Below the pieces are notes generated by a model. That model was not told the origin of the DNA. It worked only from the letters and a program-made list of their open reading frames with translations, and made no database searches. A DNA stretch of 64,000 nt, from the NCBI GenBank assembly GCA_003290165.1, contig QNQO01000679.1:124001-188000 (forward strand), written 5' to 3'. A program made the translations under genes and the position numbers. Source of the stretch: Berberis thunbergii. Taxonomy: Eukaryota > Streptophyta > Magnoliopsida > Ranunculales > Berberidaceae. Each line of letters opens with the position of its first letter. The first letter of the stretch is position 1. Shown here piece by piece: positions 52,571 to 61,621 of the stretch.

Positions 52571-53469
52571 TTATTGTCTGCTCTGAACTCCTCCATTCAG
52601 AAGGTGGGCACTTCGAGCTCTACCAGAACCATGGCTTTTGACCCATATGCCAGGGCGAAAGGTATTTCTTCGGTAGGGTTTTTTTGTTGTCCGATACGCC
52701 CAGAGTATTCCTGGTAGTTCTGAAACCCATTTCCCTTTGGCCGTATCAAGTTTTCTTTTGATTGCCTCCAAGATTGTTCGTTTGGTAACCTCTGCTTGGC
52801 CGTTGGCTTGTGGGTGCCCTGGCGAGGAGAAATGGTGATTGATGTTTAAATTTTCACATAGTTTTTTAACTTTGATACCTTCAAATTTAGTTTCGTTATC
52901 GCTAACCAACATAATGGGGATGCCAAATCTGCAGACGATGGTTTCCCATATGAATTTCTCTATTATGACTTACCCTATCCTGGATAGGGGCTCCGTGTCA
53001 ACCCACTTGGTGAAGTAGTCGAATGCCACAAGAATGAACTTTTTTGTCAGTTCATGTTGGGAACGGTCCGACGATGTCCATCCCTCATTGTGTGAATGGC
53101 CACAGACTTGTCATCAGTGTCAGTGGCTGGGAAGGTATGTGTTTATGGCACGAACCTCTGACATTTGTTGCATTTACAAACAGTATATTTGGTGTCTCGT
53201 TGCATCGTCGGCCAATAGTACCCTAAGGTTAAAGCTTTGTGGGTGAGGGTTCTTTCACCCGAATGATTTTCACATATCCCATCGTGGATCCTTCTTAGGA
53301 CCTGATCTGTTCGGGAGGTGACATGCATTGGAGCAAGGGTTAGGTCGTTGATCTCTTGTATAACTTGTTGTTTAGGAGAGTCTATCACTGCTCTATTTTT
53401 TAGTCTTTTGGCTTCTGCTTTCTTAGTCGACAGGGTTCCACTTTCGATATATTCAATAATCGGAGTCAT
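52571..53469 (-). pseudogene. Tat1 integrase
   Basis: 53469-53143: HVTSRTDQVLRRIHDGICEN, HSGERTLTHKALTLGYYWPT and CKCNKCQRF, the zinc-binding head. The first catalytic Asp region is lost between 53140 and 52915. 52912-52571: LVSDNETKFEGIKVKKLCEN, FSSPGHPQANGQAEVTKRTI (second Asp and Glu regions), then KGKWVSELPGILWAYRTT. Broken in several frames. Confidence 0.82.
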
Positions 53470-53529
53470 CTAACTCGCTGATGCTTTTGTAGTACAAACA
53501 TTTTTGGGTTTTTCTTCTTCTTCAAGGCT

Positions 53530-53787
53530 TCATTGCTTTTGGCATTCGATGAGATTGTTTGAGACTTCGGCGGAGGATGAGGCTTCCTTGGCTAGCGCAT
53601 CAACTCTTTTATTGTCATCTCGGGAGCATTGTAAGAGCTCGCAACTTTTGAACCCACTTATTGCATGGAGTACCTTTTTGCGATAGGCTATCATGCATGG
53701 GTTTTTGCTATTGAATTCTCCTTTGACTTGGTTGAAGACCTGCCTTGAGTCGTTATATGTTGTTAGGTGATCTATCCTGATCCCCAA
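53530..53787 (-). pseudogene. Tat1 second (archaeal-type) RNase H
   Basis: YNDSRQVFNQVKGEFNSKNP, YRKKVLHAISGFKSCELLQC and DDNKRVDALAKEASS match the additional RNase H that Tat-lineage elements carry between the usual RNase H and integrase. Asp and Ala-Leu-Ala-Lys motif residues are retained. Confidence 0.78.
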
Positions 53788-53795
53788 GGCTAGTT

Positions 53796-54445
53796 TCAGG
53801 CCTTACAGCAAGGCTTCATATTCAACTTTGTTGTTTCAAGCGGGAAAGCCAAATCTGACGACTTTTTCGAGAATGAAGCCACTTGGAGAGTGGAGTGTGA
53901 TTCCAGTTCGGCTTGTTTTTCTTTTCGATGATCCAACACAACGTAAAGTCCATCCCTAAATGCTTGAATCATGGGCTTGAAGGTCCATTTTTGGTTTTTC
54001 TCTGCCGGTGAATTCGGCGATGAAGTCTGCAGAGCGGTTGCTTGGTTAGAACTGTTATAGAGTGAGCCTAAAAATAAGGCCTCAGTTTTCTCGAGAACAC
54101 AACTAGTGCCAGTGCTAACATCTCCAAGTCTGGATAGTGTGCCTCTACTTCCATGAACATTTTGCTGGCATAGTATACTAGCCATTGGATTCCCCGGTCA
54201 TCTCGCACGAGGGTTGAGCTAACGGCATGCTTGGAAAAGGATAAGTATAAGTAGAGTGTTTCCCCTGTTGTCAGTTTTGAAAGCAGTTTGGGGCACCCCA
54301 TGTATGCTTTCAGGATCTGGAAGGCTTGTTCGCACTTTTCATCACATGAGAATCCTTTGCTTCCTCTCAGTATTTTGAAGAAAGAAAGGAATTTGTTGAA
54401 TGATTTAGATATAAACCAATTGAGTGTTGCCATCCTCCCAGTCAA
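53796..54445 (-). pseudogene. Tat1 RNase H
   Basis: TGRMATLNWFISKSFNKFLS, EKCEQAFQILKAYMGCPKLL, GETLYLYLSFSKHAVSSTLV and YYASKMFMEVEAHYPDLEML are close to the RT-connection/RNase H of Tat elements. A frame shift lies near 54100, after which a second frame (54185-53796) continues. Confidence 0.8.
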
Positions 54446-55447
54446 GCTCTGAACGTCTCTGATGTTGGAGGGGAGGCTTTCATGTCAAAAAGGGTTCGAA
54501 TCTGCTTTGGATCAGCTTCGGTTCCCCTTTGTTCACTATGTAGCCTAGGATGTCTTTGAACATTTGATTCACCAATCGTTGATTCTTCAAGCCGAATGGC
54601 GTCACCCTGTAACAGTATATTCCTCTCAGTCATGAAATAGCACTTTTCTTGATCTTAGGGATGCATTAATATCTGGTTGTAACCTGAGTAGGCGTACATG
54701 AAGCTATGTAGGTTGTGCCTGGATGTGGTGTCCACGATCTAATCAATGCGGGAAGTTGACAGTGGGAAGTTTTCCTTCAGGCAAGCTTTGTACAAGCCCG
54801 TGTAGTTTACGCACACTCTCCACTTCCCATTTTTCTTCCTCACCAATACAGTTTTCGCCAACTAGTTCTGGTATCGTGCTTTTTTTTATCATGTCTGCAT
54901 TGAGTAACCGTTGTACCTCCTCGCTTATGATCGTATTTCTTTCAGGTGCCACTAGCCTCTTCTTCTGGCGTATGGTTTTCCTCATGGGGTCCAACTCTAG
55001 GCAATGAGTGATTACTGACGGGTTGATTCCCACCATGTCTCGCATGATCCAGGTGAAAACCTCTTGGTTCCACTTTCGCTGTAGCAGCTCTGTCAACTGT
55101 ATTACCAATTGTTTTCTCAAATGGGAACCTATTTGAATGGCCCTATTGTTGAGAGGGTTGTCGAGGTAAACCATGATGGTTTTTTCCTCTAGTTTACCAG
55201 CGTTGGGCTTGCCCCGGGGGCTTATAGGAGCATCATCATTTGGGATTGGCTGCTTTATCTCAACTTCCCTGGTAAGATTAAGAGACATCTTGGCCACGGG
55301 ACTAGTTGCCAATTGAAAGTTACTCGGTCGTTGTGGGGTCATGTACCAGCATTCTCTAGCAGTTGTCTGGTCGCCCCGTATGGTACCAACTGTTTGGTTT
55401 ACAGGGTACTTCATGGATTGGTGCAAAGTGGAAACTGTTGTTCCCAT
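54442..55447 (-). pseudogene. Tat1 reverse transcriptase, catalytic block deleted
   Basis: Starts with the protease-to-RT linker MGTTVSTLHQSMKYPVNQTV and GTIRGDQTTARECWYM. Then come EVFTWIMRDMVGINPSVITH, IRQKKRLVAPERNTIISEEV and QRLLNADMIKKSTIPELVGE. Near 54600 the frame reads VTPFGLKN, skips the usual AGATY, and goes QRLVNQMFKDILGYIVNKG. The stretch that should hold YVDD between MFKD and LGYIVN is missing. Confidence 0.8.
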
Positions 55448-55692
55448 TTGATGTAGCCAGGGTCTCCCCAGGTGGATGCTGCATCGATCAGTGTGAATTC
55501 TTGAAATAAAACTTTCTGAATCGGTGGCTCTCTCGTGACCACTGTTAGTTGTATTTTTCCCATCGGGAAGCCTTTTTCACCGCTGAAATCGATCATTGGA
55601 CGGCTATCAGGGGTTAGGACTTCTTCCTTTAGCTGCATGTTGTGGAACATGCGGAGGAATAGAACATTCAATGAGCTTCCAGTGTCCACCAA
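55411..55692 (-). pseudogene. Tat1 aspartic protease
   Basis: MVDTGSSLNVLFLRMF is the active-site loop (D-T-G-S). PMIDFSGEKGFPMGKIQLTV and FTLIDAASTWGDPGYIKWEQ follow. A shift near 55440 joins it to the RT frame. Confidence 0.78.
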
Positions 55693-55950
55693 GGAACTCC
55701 TTTCTTCCCAGCTTGCTAGGGAGATCGTATCACCAGAGCGTCCTTATGTGAGAGTTGGACGCCCCAGAGGTCTTCATTTGTAAAGGCTAGCGACATAGGA
55801 GGATCATGTCTCCTGGTGTGGAACGTTTGTCGCTCGCTGTGTATTGCTTGGATCCTCATCTCTCTAAGAGATTTTTTTTGGACCTATTTGATTGTTTGGA
55901 CTTGAAATGTGCCTCATAGAATACGTGTATCGTGCTCGTTGATTCGTCTC
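55693..55950 (-). other. Tat1 gag-protease spacer
   Basis: Minus-strand sequence between the gag domain and the protease. The expected Cys/His signature of Tat gag is not clearly readable; frames are broken. Confidence 0.4.
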
Positions 55951-56298
55951 TTACCTTTTCGTCGAGGATTTCACTTCGGACTTGGCCTTTCTCCTGATAG
56001 TCAGTTCCTCCTCTAGGGCAATGTAACTATGTGCTTCTTTCACCAGGTCCGCCATATTTGCAGGTGGGTCCAAAGTTAGGAAGTTATAGAACTTATTGTT
56101 CCTCAGACCATCGGTAAAGGCTGCGACGACTGTTGCATCGTTGCACATGTTGACTGAAGTCAAATCATTATTGAAACGCGTGATGTACGTTCTCAATGTC
56201 TCGCCAGGCTTCTGCTTCATTGACCTGACCGTCTTTATTGTTAGTAAGATTTTCTGTATATAAAATGATCTCAGATCCATTTCGAGGTCCGTCATCAC
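55951..56298 (-). pseudogene. Tat1 gag (capsid) fragment
   Basis: SMKQKPGETLRTYITRFNND, CNDATVVAAFTDGLRNNKFY and LVKEAHSYIALEEELTIRRK align with LARD1 and LARD2 gag (QKPEETIRKYVTRLANELTM; RKPEEIIQEYVTRFTNEITM). The N-terminal half is missing or unreadable before 56300. Confidence 0.8.
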
Positions 56299-56480
56299 TG
56301 CTGTTATTACGAGGGCGTGAGTCTACTGCCCTTGCGTTGTCAGCACTGCTGGAAGCGATGGTGTAATGACAGTTTGAGCTTTTGACGTGTCCCTCTGCTC
56401 TCCGTTGTTGCATGATCTGGTGGTCACCATCTTCTTGTATTCTAAAGATAGATGATGCTAGTGATTAGTTAGGAATTTTG

Positions 56481-56503
56481 TCGTCCCCACAAACTGTGCC
56501 AAA
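56481..56503 (-). other. Tat1 primer-binding site
   Basis: Minus strand TTTGGCACAGTTTGTGGGGA, similar in form to the TTGGCGCCGTTTGTGGGGA-type sites of plant Tat elements. Confidence 0.65.
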
Positions 56504-56840
56504 CATATGGAGTTGATTTTCACTCCATGCTTGACCTTGACCTGCTAACATGCACAAGGAACGTGCATGAGCCACGAACCACTATTGCGGTGTCCGATGG
56601 CAATCTAAAGCTGGTCCCCTAGATACTCGCCTTAATAAGGCTTACGAGTTTTGAGGATAGCTATGAGACACGTGGGCTTAGCAGGCTGTAGTGATTTGGG
56701 TTCGTCTAGCAGACTGTGTTGTGCGAACTTGAAACCGCTTGGGTCGGATCAGTGTTGGGTTGACGCTTGGGCATGTTATTTCTTGAGATCATCATGACAC
56801 GTGTACGATGTAGAAGAGATGACGATTCGGTGTATCATCA
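56504..56840 (-). repeat. Tat1 5' LTR with internal deletion
   Basis: About 330 bp. It matches both ends of the 664-bp 3' LTR but jumps from GTCCGATGGCA (near 56600) to AAGCTGGTCCCCTAGATACT, skipping about 330 bp that include the TATA region. The inner boundary near 56504-56514 is uncertain. Confidence 0.75.
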
Positions 56841-57059
56841 CTAACCTAAATTTATAAATTTAATTGAATAACACAAAAATGCAATTTTTACAAGACAAAT
56901 TGACCACATACTATATTTTTAAGGTTTACCAATGGACTAGCCCTTCTCCTAATGACTTGAGACCCTATTTCGTAGATAAAATAAACACTACCGAGAAGAA
57001 GAAAGAAACTAATATTTTACATAATTTGTCACCAACAAATGGTATTATTTTATGGGTTT
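56841..57059. other. Short AT-rich flank
   Basis: No gene recognised. Starts with CTAAC, the right half of Tat1's target duplication, and ends at the long-TIR element. Confidence 0.5.
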
Positions 57060-57149
57060 TTTGAAGTTCGACCCCCAATAGTTTACGTCTAATTGAGTTT
57101 GGCACTCATTTAAAAAACTAATTTAGTCTAACCCCCAAATTATAAAGTC

Positions 57150-57285
57150 AATAACGTTGACCACCCTTGACTTGTTTAACTATTTCAAAATACAAAATTA
57201 CCTTTCACATGCGACAACATGTGCAATGCACATGCCAGGTCAAAAACATATCTAAATTTCATCTAAGGGTCATGATTATTTTTTT
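57150..57285 (+). repeat. Left arm of long terminal inverted repeat
   Basis: Contains CCTTTCACATGCGACAACAT and GCACATGCCAGGTCAAAAAC; partner 57985-58125. Confidence 0.75.
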
Positions 57286-57984
57286 GTATATCTCAATGAT
57301 ATATAATGGTCATAAAAATACATTAAAAAAAAGAGTTTGAAGAAATGAGTTTAATCTAATCAACCCCAGTGTATAAACATCACAAATCGATCTCTCTTAT
57401 TAATGATTCAAACCCAAAATTAAATCAAACTAAATGTTCCCCTTAATCCAGAAATCCAAGATCTCTTCTTCCCCACATTACTAATTATTGAACCCATGAT
57501 CAGAACCCAAATTATAACCAACCCAAAATATAGTTTGAAGAAAACATTTATGTTTGATGGAAAATAGACTACAAGGAGGAGATTAATCTGAGTTGTTAGT
57601 TTGAGTTCGGTTTCACAAAGCAATGTTCTTGTATTAGAAGTTTGGTTTTATGGGTTTGCATAACAAATCTTTAATATTTTTTAAAGGAGATGAAGTCATC
57701 GAGAAGGGGAGAGGAGAAGTGGCTTCCATAGAAGGAGACGATGAAATCGAAATAAGACGGCTCGATTAAGGCATATGAGGATTCTTCTTCGGCCATGTTC
57801 AGTAAAGAGATAAAGACAAGGGAAAAAAAATCTTTGAATGGTGTTTAGGTTTTAACGTGTTTTTTCTGCTCTTTTTTGTTATAGCTTTCTCTAGTAATTG
57901 GAACACATAAATTTACTAATTAAATCTTGGAGGCGTGTAGTTTGATTTTTGTTGTTGTATTTTTAAGACCAGTTGATGACTTTG

Positions 57985-58125
57985 GGATCATCATAATTAA
58001 TCATGGCCCTTAAATGAAATTTAAATATGTTTTAGACCTGGCATGTGCACTGCACATATCTCATGCGAAGGGTAATTTTATATTTTGAAACAATAAAACA
58101 AGTCATGGGTGGTCAACGTAGTTGA
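57985..58125 (-). repeat. Right arm of long terminal inverted repeat
   Basis: Contains GACCTGGCATGTGCACTGCA and CATGGGTGGTCAACG; interrupted just after GACTGTTAC by the LARD2 LTR. Confidence 0.75.
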
Positions 58126-58132
58126 CTGTTAC

Positions 58133-58682
58133 TGATGATACATCAAAATAGACCGAACATCACAACCATACACGTGGCATAAAGATCCATCACTAGAATA
58201 CAACACACAATCTATTGGGCCAGCTTGTAAAGCCCAGTAAGAATGAGGCTCAGACTGGGCCCATCACTAAGTTGACGTAAACAGGGCTTGAATCCAAGCC
58301 CAGACAAAGCAAAGCCCGATTTCAAGCTCGATACGCGTTCTCTCATAAAGAAGAAAAAATTTGCACCAAGAAAAAGCCGTGGAGGGACTTACGCCTCCAC
58401 AAACGCATCTCCATTAAGGAGGAGACTATTACAAAAACATATCCTTCTGTTGCGCCTCACATTCTTAAGTCACGCAGAGAGTTAACAACAACCATTATAA
58501 AAGGTAAAGGGAACACTCGACAAAGGTATGCAACTTTAACTGAGTTTTGTCCAGATTTACATCATTCTTCCAACAGAGTTACTGACTTAAGTATCGGAGT
58601 GCCTTCGGCCACCAAAAAGGTGGTCCTTGGTAGTCTAGCAGTTGTTTTGCAGGTCACATGAAGATGATTTTTGGTCGCATCA
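58133..58682 (+). repeat. LARD2 5' LTR
   Basis: 550 bp, TGATGATACATC ... GGTCGCATCA. TATAAAA at 58496-58502. CTGACTTAAGTATCGGAGTG near the end is shared with the other Tat-family LTRs. Confidence 0.85.
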
Positions 58683-58684
58683 AC

Positions 58685-58708
58685 TTGGCGTCGTTGCAAG
58701 GGAACGAC
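58685..58708 (+). other. LARD2 primer-binding site
   Basis: TTGGCGTCGTTGCAAGGGAA, 2 bp after the LTR, of the TTGGCGCCGTTGCCGGGGA type. Confidence 0.75.
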
Positions 58709-58857
58709 AAACTTCTTATTTCTAAAAACAAAACACACAATGACAGGGCTCACCACAACATAACGAAAAATCGACAAAATCATCAGAAGAAATCAGGCAA
58801 TCTACAGATCCCTAATCCATTAATAATCACGACAATTCTCCCACTGATGCATCACTA

Positions 58858-60230
58858 ATGGCTCAAAGAGAAGATGCAGCCCGAATCACTAAACCAATAG
58901 CATTCGAGAATGCGGATCCACTGTGCGCAATAGTTCAGACAACCCAGACGACCGTGGGCACAGCCACAGACCCTCGAGTAGAGTTGCTCATGGCCCAAAT
59001 GAAATACATGATAGAGATGCTGGAAAAAATCACCCAGGAACGCGTTCAGCCGGCAATGCCTCAACAAAATTCCACTATCTGAACTCAAGGAAGCGATGAA
59101 GCCCTAGTGGAACTTTAGCAGGGAAACGTCAAGAGCAGTGAGCTCCACCAAGATAAGACTCCACAGTGCGATGGAACGGTTGCTGAAATCCCATTCTTGA
59201 TCTGAGTCACAAACCCAAAGGTACTATACGAGTTGGCCAAGCCACCATTCTCTGACGAACTCATGAAAAAGGCAATGCCAAAGAAATTTACTCCACCAAA
59301 ATTTGAGGTGTACGATGGTACTACCGACCCAATTGATCATTTAAGACATTTTCACCACATGATGGCTCTAAAAGAAACCACCAAGTCGATCATGTGCAGA
59401 ACGTTCCCAACCAGCCTCACATCTACAGCAATGAATTGGTTCAACAGCTTGTCACCAAAGTTAATAAACTATTTTCAGGCCTTAGCCACCGTCTTCATTA
59501 CCAGATTCATCGAGAGCCAATGGATGATGAAAGGACCACACTACCTTCTGTACATTCAACGAAAACCAGAAGAAATAATACAGGAGTATGTCACTCGCTT
59601 CACAAACGAGATAACGATGATCGATGGATGCAGCGACAACACAACCACTGTAACTTTTGTCGCCGGGTTGAAGATAAGCACCTTCTTCGATACCCTCAAT
59701 TTGGAACCTCCAAAAGGCATGGCGGTCCTACTGAAAATAACACAAAAATATATTTCTCTCAAAGAAATGAAAGCCGCGAGGAGAAAAAGAGCAGGGGAAG
59801 GAAAACCATTCGAGGAAATGAGATAGAAAAGATAAAAGAAGCCGAGATGGCGGATCACGGGAGGACAACTGTCATTTAAAGAAACATCGAAGTAACGAAT
59901 GTACAGAATCCAAGAAATCGCAATCGACGTGACCCTATCATGAGCGAATAACTAGCGTAATGAGGAAGGAGTATAAACCATACACAACCCTAAAAGCAAG
60001 CCAAACCGACATCTTAAAACACATATCAAGCAGTGAAAATGTCAACTGACTAACCAAAATGAAAGGAAACTCGGAAGGACGATACAAGAGCAGGTACTAT
60101 TCTTTCCACAAGGATCACAAACATGATACCGAAGACTGTTACAAGTTGAAAGAAGAAATCGAGCATTGGATCCAGAGAGGATGACTGGATGAGTTTATCA
60201 ACGTACCAGACAAACAATTCAAAGGTAAAG
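58858..60230 (+). pseudogene. LARD2 gag
   Basis: MAQREDAARITKPIAFENAD opens the N-terminus (58858-59082, ending in a TGA). 59233-59826 is the best-kept part: FTPPKFEVYDGTTDPIDHLR, TAMNWFNSLSPKLINYFQAL, IQRKPEEIIQEYVTRFTNEI and GLKISTFFDTLNLEPPKGMA. The Cys/His region near 60095-60200 reads YYSFHKDHKHDTEDCYKLKE, so its first Cys is Tyr, and a TGA follows WIQRG. Gag is recognisable but broken. Confidence 0.82.
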
Positions 60231-60739
60231 AAAAGGCGGACGCTACAGCCACAAGATCAAAGGAACGGTCCAGGGAATTGATATATGTTCTACATTGCAT
60301 CCTCCCTAGAAAAAAAAACATCTCTCACCCGAACAAACCTATATCAAAGTCAAAAGATCAACGCTCTATAGACCCTAGTAACGAATCCAAATTCGGCCAA
60401 AAACGCTTATAAAGGAACTTACAAAGTCTATCAGGATCTAATACGCCATGCCAAACGAGGAGCAATAACGACCCAAGCAAATAAAGTCATAAATTAAAGG
60501 GAATAGTAGAGGCACGGACGCCAACACGAGGATGGACACTAACAATGCAGAAATAAATAAATAAACGCTCCACAGTGTAACAAAGCCACTCCAAGAGAAC
60601 GACCGTTAAAATGGTCGAAGAATCAATAAAGTTTCATTTTTTGAATTGACATCTCACAAAAGCAAAAAAAACATTATAGCATAGCTATACGAAACAATCG
60701 GCGCAAAAATCCCAAAAGGAATCAGGACACAAGTCGGAT
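60231..60739 (+). other. LARD2 segment where pol is absent
   Basis: No protease, RT or integrase motif in any frame. Corresponds to 35321-36127 of LARD1 but lacks the decapeptide repeat. Confidence 0.5.
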
Positions 60740-61320
60740 ATTCACAGTAAACTTCTGGTTTGATCAACAAAAGAAGTAAAGTTGGATGAGCGAGTCAACT
60801 ATGTGAAATAACTTCGAGTCGACTAGAGTGTCACACAAAACGAAGTAAGAGTTGGAAACCCGAGTCAAACTAAAAATAGAAACTTCAAATTGACCGAGAT
60901 GTCAAGTTAATGAAGTAAAAGTTGGACGAACGAGTCAACTGTGTAAAATAACTTTGAGCCGACTAGAGTGTCATACAAAACGAAGTAAGAGTTGGACACC
61001 TGGGTCAAACTAAAAATAGAAACTTCGAATCGACCAAGATGTCGAGTTAACGAAGTAAAAGTTGAATGAACGAGTCAACTATGTGAAATAACTTTGAATC
61101 GACTAGAGTGTCACACAAAACGAAGTAAGATTCGCACACCTTAGTCAAACTAACATGGAAACTTCGAACCAACCGAGATGTCGAGTTGACAAAGCAAATG
61201 TTGAACGAACGAGTCAACTAAGTAAAGTGACTACGAGACGGCTAGAGTGTTGCACCAACGAAACAAATTGAACAAAAGAAGTCAATCGAGCAAAACAACT
61301 TCGTGTCACGACGAGTTGGC
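60740..61320 (+). repeat. LARD2 tandem array, ~75-bp units in ~150-bp dimers
   Basis: Units containing GTTGGAYGARCGAGTCAACT and CGACTAGAGTGTCACACAAA alternate with GAGTCAAACTAAAAATAGAA and GACCGAGATGTCRAGTTAA. About seven to eight units. Related in wording (GACGAACGAGTCAACT) to LARD1's array but with different consensus. Confidence 0.85.
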
Positions 61321-61621
61321 GAAGTAAAAGATCGAGTAGATAATTCAACAAAGTAGAAGATCAGCATACAAAACAGCATTCCACAAAAATTCAGAGACGA
61401 TAAATCAAGACATACGTACTGAAGCATAGGAAAATAAAAATCACCGAAAGGTTGCTACAGACATATTTGTGAAACATCAAATATGAATTATCAAGACAAC
61501 GATAGATGAACAAAACCGATAAAGGAGCTAATTCCTGTCATTCAAAATTCGTTAGATTTACATTCAAAAGTGGCAATGGAAGACTAAGGGGAAAGATCTA
61601 TAACATCCTCAACAATACCAC
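61321..61621 (+). other. LARD2 stretch between array and antisense ORF
   Basis: Non-coding as far as I can tell; contains degraded array words at its start. Confidence 0.4.

Larger units (their letters stand above)
46372..56840 (-). mobile_element. Tat1: Tat-lineage Ty3/gypsy element with antisense ORF
   Basis: A minus-strand element of about 10.5 kb flanked by CTCAC (46367-46371) and CTAAC (56841-56845), a near-identical 5-bp duplication. LTRs are 46372-47035 and about 56504-56840. From the 5' end: primer site, gag, protease, RT, RNase H, a second (archaeal-type) RNase H, integrase, a roughly 180-bp tandem array, then a plus-strand (antisense) ORF next to the 3' LTR. The dual RNase H marks the Tat lineage. 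All frames are broken and RT lacks its catalytic region, so it is dead. Confidence 0.85.
57060..58132. mobile_element. Long-TIR DNA transposon, right end cut by LARD2
   Basis: The block 57150-57285 (GTCAATAACGTTGACCACCC ... AAGGGTCATGATTA) is the reverse complement of about 57985-58125 (TAATCATGGCCCTTAAATG ... GGTGGTCAACGTAGTTGAC) with few mismatches. The left arm continues outward to about 57060 (CGACCCCCAATAG); the matching outer right arm should lie beyond LARD2. Terminal repeats of at least 140 bp suggest a Mutator-like element, but class is not proven. The core (57290-57980) has no transposase. Confidence 0.65.

Noticed and set aside
46372..56840. Endogenous pararetrovirus
   Set aside because: Flanking LTRs, a 5-bp duplication, integrase and dual RNase H identify a Tat-type LTR retrotransposon.
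56864..57064. Small ORF next to the long-TIR element
   Set aside because: Short, low-complexity AT-rich frame without family features.
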